64,000 nucleotides of DNA from Immundisolibacter sp. (GCF_041601295.1 NZ_JBFIII010000001.1:1-64000); one strand, 5' to 3'; positions 27,817-36,759 are shown, counted from the first letter of the stretch. A program made the numbers and translations. The notes: generated by a model from the sequence alone, not told the origin.

Positions 27817-28728
27817 ATGAGTACAGTCCAGCCGCTACAGCGACCACGTTCCATCCAGCAGATGCTGGAGCGCGTCCAGCACATGATCACAATGGAAAGC
27901 ATCGGCCAGGCATTCGCGTTCGAGCCACGGGCCAGCGACGTGTTCATCGCCACTTTTCCCAAGAGCGGCACCACCTGGTTACAGCAGATCGTGCACGGCC
28001 TGCGCACCGGTGGCGACATGGCCTTCGACGAGATTACCGAGGTGGTGCCGTGGCTGGAGACGGCGCTGGACCTGGGCCTGGACATCAACGCGCCGCAGCG
28101 GGCCGAGCCACGCGCCTACAAATGTCACCTGCCGTGGCCGATGATTCCCAAGGGTGGGCGTTATGTGCTGGCAGTGCGCGATCCACGCGACGTACTGGTG
28201 TCGCAGTACCACTTCTGGAACGGCTGGTTCTTCGAGACCGGCAGCGTCAGTGTCGAAGACCTTGCCCGGGGGCTGTTCCTGAACGAGGAGTTGCCGTTTA
28301 ACTACTACCGCCACCTGCAATCCTGGTGGCCGGAACGTCAGCAGCCGCAGGTGCTGATGCTGTGCTATGAGTCCATGCTGGCCGATCCGCAGGCGGCCAT
28401 CCGTCGTATCGCCGACTTCATCGGCGTGACGCTGAATGAGGCGCTGCTGAGCCGCGTGCTGGAGCAGTCGTCGGTCGAGTTCATGCGCGCCCATGCCCGC
28501 CAGTTCGACGACCACCTGCTGCGCGATGCGCGCGACGAAGTCTGTGGCCTGCCGCCGGGCACGGTCGGTGGCAGCAAGGTACGCGCCGGGCGCGCCGGTG
28601 GCCACGTGGCGGAACTGACGGACGCAGTGCGGGCCGAACTGGACGCGGCCTGGCAGCGCGAGATCGCCGGCCCACTGGGACTGGCGGATTACGCCGCGCT
28701 GCGGCGGGCGTTGGACGCGGGTGCCTGA
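27817..28728 (+). CDS. PAPS-dependent sulfotransferase
   Basis: Cytosolic sulfotransferase, 303 aa, that would transfer a sulfo group from PAPS to a hydroxyl of a small molecule. The 5'-phosphosulfate loop TFPKSGTTWLQQ is at about residues 47-58, the 3'-phosphate binding segment is AVRDPRDVLVSQYHFWNG near 125, and the CYESMLADPQAAIRRIADFIG block is also typical. The C-terminal GTVGGSKVRAG corresponds to the RKGxxGDWK region, although the lysine-rich core is altered. A strong GGAGGAG precedes the ATG at 27817. It may form one transcript with the symporter and hydrolase, but the target is unknown. Confidence 0.9.
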   Translation: MSTVQPLQRPRSIQQMLERVQHMITMESIGQAFAFEPRASDVFIATFPKSGTTWLQQIVHGLRTGGDMAFDEITEVVPWLETALDLGLDINAPQRAEPRAYKCHLPWPMIPKGGRYVLAVRDPRDVLVSQYHFWNGWFFETGSVSVEDLARGLFLNEELPFNYYRHLQSWWPERQQPQVLMLCYESMLADPQAAIRRIADFIGVTLNEALLSRVLEQSSVEFMRAHARQFDDHLLRDARDEVCGLPPGTVGGSKVRAGRAGGHVAELTDAVRAELDAAWQREIAGPLGLADYAALRRALDAGA

Positions 28729-28881
28729 GGCGGCTACAAGCCCTCTTTGCGTAGCTTGGCCCGAGTGTCCTGCGAGCTTCCCTCCCTATCCCGTGGATCT
28801 AGAATGTCTTGTCGGTGCAAGCGGCCAGATGCGGAACAGCCCCGCACGGGGCGCGACCTGTGCCATGTCGAGGGCCTGAGC

Positions 28882-29433
28882 TCAATCCGGCGCAAAGCGC
28901 GCCGTGTTCCGGAAGATCGGCGTGTCGTTCAGAAACGGCATTTCCTCGGCCACGTGGCAGGACATGCACGCGTCGCGGCTGGACTGGAACGCCTTACGCG
29001 CCTGAGCGACATCTTCGGCGCGCAGTGCGTCGGCCAGCGGCTGCCAGGCGGTGTCGAGAAACAAGGCCTCGGCATTGGGCGTACGGTTCGGACGTTTCAT
29101 CAACGCGACATCGAGCACGCTGCGCAGCTTGCCCCAGTGGTGCAGCCCGAGCGCCCAGTTGTGATCCACGATGGCCTGGTATACCTGCTCAAAGCGGTAG
29201 CCGATCTGCCACATCTGCTGGTCGGTGCCGCCGGCGTAGATCTGGATACGCCGGAAGCGTTCCTGATCTGCGTCAGCGTCCAGCAGCCAGTTGGCGCCTG
29301 GTGGTTTGGCTTGGCTTTGTTGCAGTCCCGGAATGCCTTTCGGTAGCCGCGGCGCCTCGCTCGCGGCATGGGCAAGCGGTGTCCCCAGGCACAGTGGCAG
29401 TGCTATTGCTATCAGTCCCTTATGGTGTTTCAC
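28882..29433 (-). CDS. periplasmic c-type cytochrome (cytochrome c'-like)
   Basis: Exported haem protein, 183 aa, with a signal peptide (about residues 1-23, ending AHA). A single CMSCH haem-binding motif lies near the C-terminus (about residue 157), and the rest is predicted helical, the layout of class II (c'-type) cytochromes. The tail after CxxCH is longer (about 22 residues) than in classic cytochrome c'. The start is GTG at 29433 with GGAG 7 bp upstream. It is a single gene; its partner is unknown. Confidence 0.78.
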   Translation of the reverse strand: MKHHKGLIAIALPLCLGTPLAHAASEAPRLPKGIPGLQQSQAKPPGANWLLDADADQERFRRIQIYAGGTDQQMWQIGYRFEQVYQAIVDHNWALGLHHWGKLRSVLDVALMKRPNRTPNAEALFLDTAWQPLADALRAEDVAQARKAFQSSRDACMSCHVAEEMPFLNDTPIFRNTARFAPD

Positions 29434-29589
29434 GTTGCTTCTCCTGGTTGATGGCAGAAAAGCGCCTCACGTACGTTATGTTTGAACCAGCACACTACCA
29501 AGCCATGCGCTGGCGGACCGGGGAGTCAGTGAAGTCTTCTCACTCGATGTACGCCGGGTGACTGAGGCCGCACACGTCGCTCGCGGCAC

Positions 29590-30717
29590 TCAGGCTCGGC
29601 GTTGGCCTTGATGCCTCGCGGTGTGTAGCGCTCCCCGCAGGCGCCGTCTGAGCGTCTTGTGGAATAACTTCCAGCGTTCGCGCCGCACAGATCGGCGAAG
29701 GGCTTTGCGTATCGCCGCATGCAAGGGCGAGTTCGGATCGGTTCGGGCCAGGGCGCGCAGGTTCTGTCGCCACAGGATGCGCGCGACCTCGCCTGGCATG
29801 GCCACGGCGGCTACCTGTGCAGGATCAAGCGGGTGGGGGAAGCTGGCACAGCGCGACAAAGCCCCGGCTATGTGCAGGTTGGTCATGGTCAGAAGGCATT
29901 TTCGGCAACGGCCGCAGTTGTACGCCTCGTTGGGGTTCTCGTAACACACGCGAAGATGGCGCAGCGCCAGGTCGTGTCCGGCCAGATATCGCACTTTGTC
30001 GAGGCGGGTGGCCTCGCAGCCGTCGTGCACGAGGTCGAGCGACTCGCTGGACCACAATGGGTCGAGTAGCGGGTGCGATCCCCAGGGAAACAGCTCGGCA
30101 TAGCCGTAACTCGACGCGATGTAGACCTGTCGGAACTGGCCGGTCAGCAGATGCGCCACGGCGGCCAGCGCGGCGCCATGGGTCACGCCCCACTCGACGT
30201 GACTGTCCAGGTGGGTTCGCAAGTCGGTCTCGATTTCCACCAAGCCCTTGCCAAGCGCGGTGGCCACTTCGCGCACGGCTGCTGACACCCGGCTGCGCAG
30301 CGCCGGCTTATCGAGTGGTACGTCGTATCCATGCACAAATATCAGATCGGTAATGACGTCCCGGTGCTTGAGAAGCGTGTAGAAAGAATCAACACCGCCG
30401 GTGAAGAAACATCCCACCCGGGTTCCCGAAGGCGCGGATGTCATTTCGGTCATGCATTGCACTTTGATGCGCTGTAAAGCGGACATCCAGGCACCGTGGA
30501 TGTCCTGAATACTGCCCAATGCAGCGCGCAAGCGCGGGTCGATGCTGCCCGGAACCAGCAGATCGGACCCGCGGCGCATAGCGGGCAGCAGGTCGGCGGC
30601 AATCTGGGCTGCTGCGCAGGGCAGTAATTCAACGTGGTCCGATGCAAAGCGAACCGGCCGCGCCCACTCATCCTGCCCAAGGTTGAACTCGACGACCGAG
30701 GTCATGCTGGTTGCCAT
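29590..30717 (-). CDS. PP-loop ATP pyrophosphatase with QueC-like cysteine cluster
   Basis: Protein of 375 aa with a PP-loop (FFTGGVDSFYTLL, GGVDS at about 107-111), the ATP-binding motif of enzymes that adenylate a carboxyl or amide. C258, C268, C271 and C274 (CYENPNEAYNCGRCRKC) have nearly the same spacing as the zinc site of QueC. An N-terminal region of about 95 residues and a very basic C-terminus (about 340-375) are extra. It starts 20 bp after a polysaccharide pyruvyl transferase on the same strand. It is therefore more likely to modify a glycan or secondary metabolite than to make queuosine; that is inference. The start at 30717 lacks a clear Shine-Dalgarno; ATG 30705 is an alternative. 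Confidence 0.75.
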   Translation of the reverse strand: MATSMTSVVEFNLGQDEWARPVRFASDHVELLPCAAAQIAADLLPAMRRGSDLLVPGSIDPRLRAALGSIQDIHGAWMSALQRIKVQCMTEMTSAPSGTRVGCFFTGGVDSFYTLLKHRDVITDLIFVHGYDVPLDKPALRSRVSAAVREVATALGKGLVEIETDLRTHLDSHVEWGVTHGAALAAVAHLLTGQFRQVYIASSYGYAELFPWGSHPLLDPLWSSESLDLVHDGCEATRLDKVRYLAGHDLALRHLRVCYENPNEAYNCGRCRKCLLTMTNLHIAGALSRCASFPHPLDPAQVAAVAMPGEVARILWRQNLRALARTDPNSPLHAAIRKALRRSVRRERWKLFHKTLRRRLRGALHTARHQGQRRA

Positions 30718-30737
30718 GGCGGTGGTTTTTCGGTGAT

Positions 30738-31700
30738 CTAGGAGCGGCGGGGGCCGAAACGCAGCGGAGCGATCAGGCGCTGTAATTTCCGACTCCGCCG
30801 CCAGTAACGGCTTATGCCCATGCGCTCCTCCACCTGGCCGAGCCAGTCTGGGGCGAGGGTCTCGGCCCATTGCACGCCGCGCTGGCGCAAGGAGTGCTCC
30901 CACACGCCACGTGACTTGTGATAGCTATTGGGCAACAAGGTGGTTGGCAGGCCCAGGATAGCGCCGCAAACTGCCGAATGCAGGCGATTTGTGACGATGC
31001 TTTCAGCACCGGCGTGCAGGCGCACCCAGTCCTCAAACGAGGTGCAGTACTTGGTGGGGTCGACCGGCATCCGCAGCGTGCGACAGGGACCGGTTGGTCG
31101 CCTCTCGACATCACTGCGCAGGCCATACAGTGGATACCTGCCAGTCCGACCCACCGGCTCGCCCAGGTCGAGCAGGTCCTGCCGCGTCAGGTTCAGTGCG
31201 GTGTCGTGGTCCAGCGCGACGCGGGCCAGGTCGCCGACTGTCTCAGCCACCGCTTCGTAGGAGGGGCGTTCGCGACAAAAAACCGTGACGCGCCCGACTG
31301 CACGGCGCAGTGGCGCGACCAGGGTCCGGTCCAGGTGTCCGGGTTGCGTGGTGAAGCTGCTCGGGCCGATCACTATCGGGCCGCGATGAAGGGCGACCAG
31401 CGTTTTCAGCACCCCTGCTGGCGCGCCATTCCAGAACGGCACCCAGTCACCACCACCGTGGATATAGACCGTGTCTTCGGGTTTTGGCCTGATCCGGTCA
31501 ATTTGATCGCGAGCGGTGACCTTGAATGGCAGGCCAGAATGCTGCAACAGGTTCTCCAGGCCCAGCCAAAGCAAACGGTCGCCAAAATTTCCCTGTAGAC
31601 GGATCACCCAGAGCTGACCGCTCCCCAGCTCGCGAAGTTGCGCAAGCAGGCTGGAGGACGCAACGGCTTCGACTTTCGCCGGGGTGACTGAATGCTTCAT
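30738..31700 (-). CDS. polysaccharide pyruvyl transferase family protein
   Basis: Glycan-modifying enzyme, 320 aa, of the PS_pyruv_trans family, which adds pyruvate ketals to exopolysaccharides using PEP. Seen motifs are LQGNFGDRLLWLGLENLL near residues 36-53, VYIHGGGDWVPFWNG (about 93-107), a central PIVIGPSSF and SIVTNRLHSAVCGAILGLPT (about 233-252), the typical RLH/H region. The start ATG at 31700 begins MKHSVTPAKV. It forms a two-gene unit with the PP-loop protein downstream. There is no surrounding glycosyltransferase cluster, so its acceptor is not known. Confidence 0.87.
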   Translation of the reverse strand: MKHSVTPAKVEAVASSSLLAQLRELGSGQLWVIRLQGNFGDRLLWLGLENLLQHSGLPFKVTARDQIDRIRPKPEDTVYIHGGGDWVPFWNGAPAGVLKTLVALHRGPIVIGPSSFTTQPGHLDRTLVAPLRRAVGRVTVFCRERPSYEAVAETVGDLARVALDHDTALNLTRQDLLDLGEPVGRTGRYPLYGLRSDVERRPTGPCRTLRMPVDPTKYCTSFEDWVRLHAGAESIVTNRLHSAVCGAILGLPTTLLPNSYHKSRGVWEHSLRQRGVQWAETLAPDWLGQVEERMGISRYWRRSRKLQRLIAPLRFGPRRS

Positions 31701-31855
31701 GCGGGCAGTGATTCAAGGCAGATCAGTGAGTCGCTGGCAGTCGGTCGATAGTGAAGGAGGGTACCGGCGCCAGGTGCGCCCGCTCGTCGAGTCGTGCCAA
31801 AGGCCGTTTGATGGGGTAGTCCGTAAGCCGGTACACGGGCGGTTGTGCGCCGGGT

Positions 31856-32614
31856 TCACCCATCCGTTGTTTTATCGCGCGTCAGCAGGTCCATGAAATT
31901 TCCCGGTACCGGAAAGACGATCGTATTGGTCTTGTCGCCGGCGATGTTGGACAGGGTCTGCAAATAGCGCAGCTGCATGGCCTGTGGCTTCCGGGACAGG
32001 ATATCCGCCGCGGCCAGAAGCTTCTCGGAGGCTTGCAGTTCACCCTCGGCGTGAATCACCTTGGCGCGCCGTTCGCGCTCGGCCTCTGCCTGTTTGGCGA
32101 TCGCGCGCACCATGGACTCGTCGATGTCCACGTGTTTGATCTCCACGTTGGATACCTTGATACCCCAGGCGTCGGTCTGGGCGTCCAGAGCCTGCTGGAT
32201 GTCGACGTTCAGGGTTTCTCTCTCGGCCAGCATTTCGTCCAGCTCGTGCTTGCCCAGCACTGCGCGCAGCGTGGTTTGCGAAAGCTGGCTGGTGGCGTTC
32301 ATGTAGTTCTCCACCTGCAGGATGGACTTGGCCGGATCGACCACGCGGAAATACACCACTGCGTTGACTTTCACCGACACGTTGTCGCGCGAGATCACGT
32401 CCTGGCTGGGCACGTCGAACACCACCGTGCGCAGGTCCACCCGCACCATCTGTTGCACTCCCGGGATGATGATGATCAGGCCCGGTCCCTTCACCTTCCA
32501 GAAGCGGCCCAGCATGAACACGACGCCGCGCTCGTATTCGCGCAGGATGCGAAACGTGGAGGCCAGTAGCGCCACCACCACCAAAACAGCCGCCAAGCCG
32601 CCGAATTCAAACAT
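31856..32614 (-). CDS. SPFH/stomatin-like (slipin) membrane protein
   Basis: Membrane-anchored scaffold protein, 252 aa, with an N-terminal transmembrane segment (about residues 4-22), then an SPFH domain with ILREYERGVVFMLGRF, VKVNAVVYFRVVDP and the helical KQAEAERERRAKVIHAEGE stretch. Slipins form membrane microdomains and are nearly always paired with an NfeD-type protease, as here. The ATG at 32614 is preferred, since GGGAGGA lies 6 bp upstream; ATG 32620 would leave one base. It begins just after the NfeD stop at 32617. Confidence 0.94.
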   Translation of the reverse strand: MFEFGGLAAVLVVVALLASTFRILREYERGVVFMLGRFWKVKGPGLIIIIPGVQQMVRVDLRTVVFDVPSQDVISRDNVSVKVNAVVYFRVVDPAKSILQVENYMNATSQLSQTTLRAVLGKHELDEMLAERETLNVDIQQALDAQTDAWGIKVSNVEIKHVDIDESMVRAIAKQAEAERERRAKVIHAEGELQASEKLLAAADILSRKPQAMQLRYLQTLSNIAGDKTNTIVFPVPGNFMDLLTRDKTTDG

Positions 32615-32616
32615 GG

Positions 32617-33954
32617 TCATTCCTCCCGTTCCGCTGGGTCGATCGGTTCCACGTCCAGGGTCAGGCCGCGCCGGGCAGTGACCCGCATTTTCGCGCCGCG
32701 CCGCAAAGGCCGCGGGCTTTGCACCCGCCACAGCTCCCCGTGCACGCGGGCCCAGCCCTGGGTCTGGATGTCCGCGAGTGCTTCGCCTTCACTGCCGGGC
32801 AGCTCCTCGGCGCCGGTGATCACGGGCCTGCCGCGAGCGCGCAGCGCCATGCCGGCGACCAGGAAGCTGAACAGGGCGGTGGTGGCTGACAAGGGCGCAA
32901 TCAGCGCCCAGGAGACGCCGTAGCCGGGGAGGTCGGTATCGATCAACATCACCGATCCGAGTACGAACGCGATGACACCGCCCAAGCCGAGCGCGCCGAA
33001 ACTGGGCAGCAGAGCTTCTGCCGTCATGAGGACGATGCCCAGCAGGATGAGCCCCAGCCCCACATAACTGATGGGCATGAGCTGGAGTGCGAACAACGCG
33101 AGCAACAGACAGATCCCGCCGGCCACACCGGGGAGTCCTAGGCCCGGATTGGAAAATTCGTAGAGCAACCCGTAGATTCCCAGCAGCATCAGGATGTAGG
33201 CGATGCCGGGGTCACCGATGACCGACAGCAGGCGGCTGCGCCAGTCGGGCAAAACGCGCTCGATCGTGGCATTCGCAGTATCCAGTGTGAGCATCTGGCC
33301 GTTCATTTTGATCTTGCGGCCGTTCAGCTGCTCGAGCAGGTCGTCCAGATCAGTCGCCACCGTGTCGATGACCTTCAAGGCCAGGGCCTCGGGAGCGGAC
33401 AGGCTCACCGCCTCGCGTACCGCCCGCTCAGCCCACTCGACGTTGCGCCCGCGCAGTTCGGCCAGGCCGCGGATGTAGGCGGCGGCGTCATGCACTGCCT
33501 TGCGCATCTTGGCGTCGCCCGGAGGGCTGTCCGGGGGCTTGCTATCGCCTGACGGATTCGGCGGCGCGGGCTTGTCCGTGCCAGGCGCCAGTTCGACCGG
33601 CGTTGCGGCGCCCAGATTGGTAGCCGGCGCCATGGCTGCGACATGGCTCGCATACAGGATGTAGGTGCCGGCGCTGGCGGCTCGGGCGCCCTTGGGCGCC
33701 ACGTAAGTGGCGACGGGAATCGGTGACGCCAGGATGGCCTTGATGATGTCGCGCATCGAGGTGTCCAGACCGCCTGGCGTGTCCAGCTCGATCACCGCCA
33801 GTGTCGCGCCTTGCCGGGCCGCCCTGTCGATGCCGCGCACTAGATAATCGGCACTGGCCGGGCCGATGGCGCCGACAACTGTCAGGACCTGTACCGTCGC
33901 CGCCCGGGCGGGAACGATGAGGATCAGTCCAAGAACAAACAGCAGCAGGCGCAT
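32617..33954 (-). CDS. NfeD-family membrane protein with ClpP-like serine protease domain
   Basis: Membrane-bound protease partner of slipin, 445 aa. A signal peptide (residues 1-18, PARAA) precedes a ClpP-class domain with VIELDTPGGLDTSMRDI and the serine nucleophile in GARAASAGTYI. An insert rich in Pro and Asp follows (about 140-165). Four or five membrane segments span about 235-380, and the C-terminal 60 residues form the OB-fold NfeD domain (RVHGELWRVQS). The start at 33954 places the signal peptide at the N-terminus; a frame from 34005 adds 17 residues. The pair is thought to act in membrane quality control. Confidence 0.93.
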   Translation of the reverse strand: MRLLLFVLGLILIVPARAATVQVLTVVGAIGPASADYLVRGIDRAARQGATLAVIELDTPGGLDTSMRDIIKAILASPIPVATYVAPKGARAASAGTYILYASHVAAMAPATNLGAATPVELAPGTDKPAPPNPSGDSKPPDSPPGDAKMRKAVHDAAAYIRGLAELRGRNVEWAERAVREAVSLSAPEALALKVIDTVATDLDDLLEQLNGRKIKMNGQMLTLDTANATIERVLPDWRSRLLSVIGDPGIAYILMLLGIYGLLYEFSNPGLGLPGVAGGICLLLALFALQLMPISYVGLGLILLGIVLMTAEALLPSFGALGLGGVIAFVLGSVMLIDTDLPGYGVSWALIAPLSATTALFSFLVAGMALRARGRPVITGAEELPGSEGEALADIQTQGWARVHGELWRVQSPRPLRRGAKMRVTARRGLTLDVEPIDPAEREE

Positions 33955-34039
33955 GGCATCCGATACCGCGGCGAGGCTTTTTACTGTAGCCGATTTCGCT
34001 TCCATGTGAGTGCGGCGCCAAAGTCATACCCAGGAAGAT

Positions 34040-34067
34040 GGGATGGGATGGGATGGGATGGGATGGG
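34040..34067. repeat. GGGAT pentanucleotide tandem repeat, possible G-quadruplex
   Basis: Five perfect copies of GGGAT run from 34040 to 34064 and a sixth GGG ends at 34067, giving six G3 tracts with 2-nt loops on the plus strand. This meets the simple criterion for a G-quadruplex. It lies about 90 bp upstream of the NfeD start, in the promoter region of the NfeD-slipin pair (which reads the C-rich strand). Short tandem repeats like this can also change copy number by slippage. Confidence 0.8.
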
Positions 34068-34216
34068 TGTGTCATTTGCACAGAGTTGCTCCCGGTACTG
34101 TTTGTGCAGGATGCGATCGGCTACCCCCTGCGCTGTAGGGTAGGGGCAAACAGGCATGGGCCCTGAGGCCCCCAGAATCAGGCGGTTGCCCGTGTTGCCA
34201 TCCCCTGGACGGGGCA

Positions 34217-35104
34217 TCACCGCCTGGCCACCAGCACATCGCAGCGCGATTGCGCCAAGACGTGCTTGGTCACACTACCGAGCAGTAATTCCTCGGTTAT
34301 GCTCGTGCCATGCTTGCCGAGCACGATCAGATCAGCGCCTCGTTCTTCCTCCTGTTCCAGGATGCGGAACGCGGCGTCGCCGTAGATCACGACAGGACGA
34401 CAATTGTCGGTAGCGATTGAGGCGTCAGCGGCGGTTTTATCGAGGCGGGTGAGCGCATCCTGGCGGGCTTTGGTCCGGTACCGATGTATCACGTCTTCCT
34501 CTACGCCAGCGAAGCGCAGCTTGGCTTCGAAGGGGGCCTCGAAGGCATGCATCAGGATGATCCGAGCCTGTGGCGCGACCGCTTGGGCCAGTCGAACGGC
34601 ACCCTCGGACCAAGGTGAGAAGTCCAACGGCACAAGTACGCTCCGGTAAGCATCGCGAGGGGGTTGTTTCACGACCAGGACAGGACGCAAGGTCTTGCGC
34701 AGGAGTCGCTCGGCCGTCGCTCCCAGCAACCAGTGGTGCATGAAGCGCGTGCCGTGGGCGCCCGCGATCAGAAGGCTTGCGTCCAGGTTATCTGCGTGCG
34801 CCAGGATGCTTTCCAGCACAGGCCCTTCCGCCAGATGGTGCCCCACGCTTACCCCGAGAGGGTCGCCGATGTCGGCGGCCAGTTGCACCAGCGTCTCTCG
34901 TGCCTGCGACCGGATGCGTTCCTGCAACGTCTCGCCGGCCCCGCCCAGCCAACGTTGCAGTTCCTCGATCGCTTTTTTTTCTATGACATGTACAAGTTCA
35001 AGCCGGGCACCGGTCTGTTGAGCCAGCATGGCGGCTCGCAGCGAGGCATGTCGCGACGGTGCGGACAGGTCGGTAGTGGCAAGTAAGGTGTGCAGATGGT
35101 TCAT
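34217..35104 (-). CDS. tandem universal stress protein (two UspA domains)
   Basis: Cytoplasmic stress protein, 295 aa, made of two UspA domains. The second has SVLVPLDFSPWSEGAVRLAQ at its start and LGKHGTSITEELLLGSVTKHVL near the end, the G-x2-G-x9-G(S/T) ATP-binding pattern; the first shows the related GAHGTRFMHHWLLGATAERLL. The ATG at 35104 overlaps the antiporter stop (ATGA), so it is co-translated with it. The codons for EKKA near residue 43 create a run of eight A on the coding strand. Usp proteins coupled to cation transporters may sense energy state. Confidence 0.93.
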   Translation of the reverse strand: MNHLHTLLATTDLSAPSRHASLRAAMLAQQTGARLELVHVIEKKAIEELQRWLGGAGETLQERIRSQARETLVQLAADIGDPLGVSVGHHLAEGPVLESILAHADNLDASLLIAGAHGTRFMHHWLLGATAERLLRKTLRPVLVVKQPPRDAYRSVLVPLDFSPWSEGAVRLAQAVAPQARIILMHAFEAPFEAKLRFAGVEEDVIHRYRTKARQDALTRLDKTAADASIATDNCRPVVIYGDAAFRILEQEEERGADLIVLGKHGTSITEELLLGSVTKHVLAQSRCDVLVARR

Positions 35105-36759
35105 GGGGCGTCCTGTTCTGAATTGAGCGCGTCAGCGATCATCTGAGCGGCGTGATCAGCGGCATCGAGGTAGGGTGTGATGATCCGGGTGGCACCGGCG
35201 GCCTGCAGCGCCTGCCGGTGCGTTTCATCGCGCACCACGCCAGCGATACGGCCGGTTACTTGCAAGGTCTTCAGAGCGTGCAGAAAAACCTGGTTGGCCT
35301 CCCCGGTTGGCAGGGTGGTTACGATCCAGTCCGCGCGGCCGAGCGGCAGCGTCTCCAGAAACGTCGCGTCCTCGGCATCGCCGAAGCGCACGGAAAAACC
35401 ACGATGACCAAGCCGTCTTACGCATTCAGGGTCGAAGTCCACGCCCATGGCCGTCACCCGATTCTGCGCCAGACGGGTCAGCAGACGCTCGCCGTAACGC
35501 CCCAGGCCGAAGACGATGACCCGCGGCTGCATCGCCGGTGATTGCTGACTCTCGACAGCCAATTCCCGCTGCGGGTAACGGCGTTCGAACACGTCCAGCC
35601 AGGGACCCACACGTTCAAAGAGCCGCTGGGAATAGATGATCATGTAACTGGATAGTGCGATGGTCGTGATCCCCACCAAGGTCGTAAGCCCCAACGCGTC
35701 ATTGCCCACATGGCCTAGCGAAATGCCCATGGCGACGAAGATGATGGAGAACTCGCTGATTTGCGCCACGGTAAGCCCGGCCATGAAACCCGTGCGTTTG
35801 CGATAACCCATGTAGCCCATGATCGCCATGACGATCAATGGGTTGCCGATCAGTACGAACACCGACAACGCGGCTGCCGAGCCCAATTCGCCACTAAGGG
35901 CGGAAAAATCCAGCTTCGTTCCCAGATCAATAAAGAAAAACAGGAGCAAGAAATCACGGATACCGGTGAGCCGCGCGCCGATGGCATCACGCCACTGGGT
36001 CGAAGCGAGGGAGAAGCCGGCCAGCAATGCCCCCGCCTCCTTGGAAAACCCGGCCCATTCGCCCAGCGTGGCCAGCGCTGTGCCCCAGGCTATGGCGAAG
36101 ATAAGCAGGAGTTCTTGCGACCGGGCCATCAGGCGCACCACCGGCGGCAACACATGGCGCATCAGCACATACAGCACCAAGGCCGCCAGTAGCACGCGCG
36201 CAGCGATGGAACCGGCCACCACAAGCCAGGTCGTTTCGGCTTCTCCGCTCCCTGGCAGCGCGCTGACCGCCATCATCGCCAGCACCACGGCCACGTCCTG
36301 CACGATCAGGAAGCCCACCGCAATGCGCCCGTGCAGGGAGTCCAGTTCCCGCTTGTCGGAGAGCAATTTGATGATGATGATGGTGCTGGAGAAGGTAAGC
36401 GCCACCGCCACGTAGAGTGCCGTGAGCCAGTCGCGGTCCATTGCCAGGAGCAACACGAAGCCGATGGCGATGGTAAAGGCCAGCTGCCCTAATCCGGTCG
36501 CGAGCGCCACCGGTCCGATGTGGCGTATGTGTTGCAGATCGAGCTTGAGGCCGACCAGAAACAACAGCAGAGTCACGCCGACCTGAGCCAGAAGATCGAT
36601 CTGATCGTGGGCCTGGACCAGTTCCAGGCCTGCGGGACCGACCGCAATACCCACCGCGATATAGGCGATAAGGACTGGCTGGCGCAGCCGAACCATCGCA
36701 GCACCCACCACGGCGGCGATCAGTAGCAGCAGGGCGAGTTCGGCGAACGGTTCGTGCAT
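35101..36759 (-). CDS. CPA2-family monovalent cation:proton antiporter with TrkA-N domain
   Basis: Inner-membrane antiporter, 552 aa, of the KefB/RosB type. The first 380 or so residues hold about 12 hydrophobic segments, starting LALLLLIAAVVGAAMVRLRQP and including GVTLLLFLVGLKLDL. After a linker, a Rossmann TrkA-N domain begins at about 410 with VIVFGLGRYGERLL (GxGxxG), where nucleotide binding would gate transport. There is no TrkA-C domain. It probably exchanges K+ or Na+ for H+. It overlaps the Usp gene by 4 bp and follows the P-type ATPase by 162 bp. Confidence 0.93.
   Translation of the reverse strand: MHEPFAELALLLLIAAVVGAAMVRLRQPVLIAYIAVGIAVGPAGLELVQAHDQIDLLAQVGVTLLLFLVGLKLDLQHIRHIGPVALATGLGQLAFTIAIGFVLLLAMDRDWLTALYVAVALTFSSTIIIIKLLSDKRELDSLHGRIAVGFLIVQDVAVVLAMMAVSALPGSGEAETTWLVVAGSIAARVLLAALVLYVLMRHVLPPVVRLMARSQELLLIFAIAWGTALATLGEWAGFSKEAGALLAGFSLASTQWRDAIGARLTGIRDFLLLFFFIDLGTKLDFSALSGELGSAAALSVFVLIGNPLIVMAIMGYMGYRKRTGFMAGLTVAQISEFSIIFVAMGISLGHVGNDALGLTTLVGITTIALSSYMIIYSQRLFERVGPWLDVFERRYPQRELAVESQQSPAMQPRVIVFGLGRYGERLLTRLAQNRVTAMGVDFDPECVRRLGHRGFSVRFGDAEDATFLETLPLGRADWIVTTLPTGEANQVFLHALKTLQVTGRIAGVVRDETHRQALQAAGATRIITPYLDAADHAAQMIADALNSEQDAP

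Noticed and set aside
31723..31863. A 46-codon minus-strand frame whose ATG overlaps the slipin stop
   Set aside because: The overlap is attractive for translational coupling, but there is no Shine-Dalgarno and no known family. Open frames of this length are common by chance in this composition.
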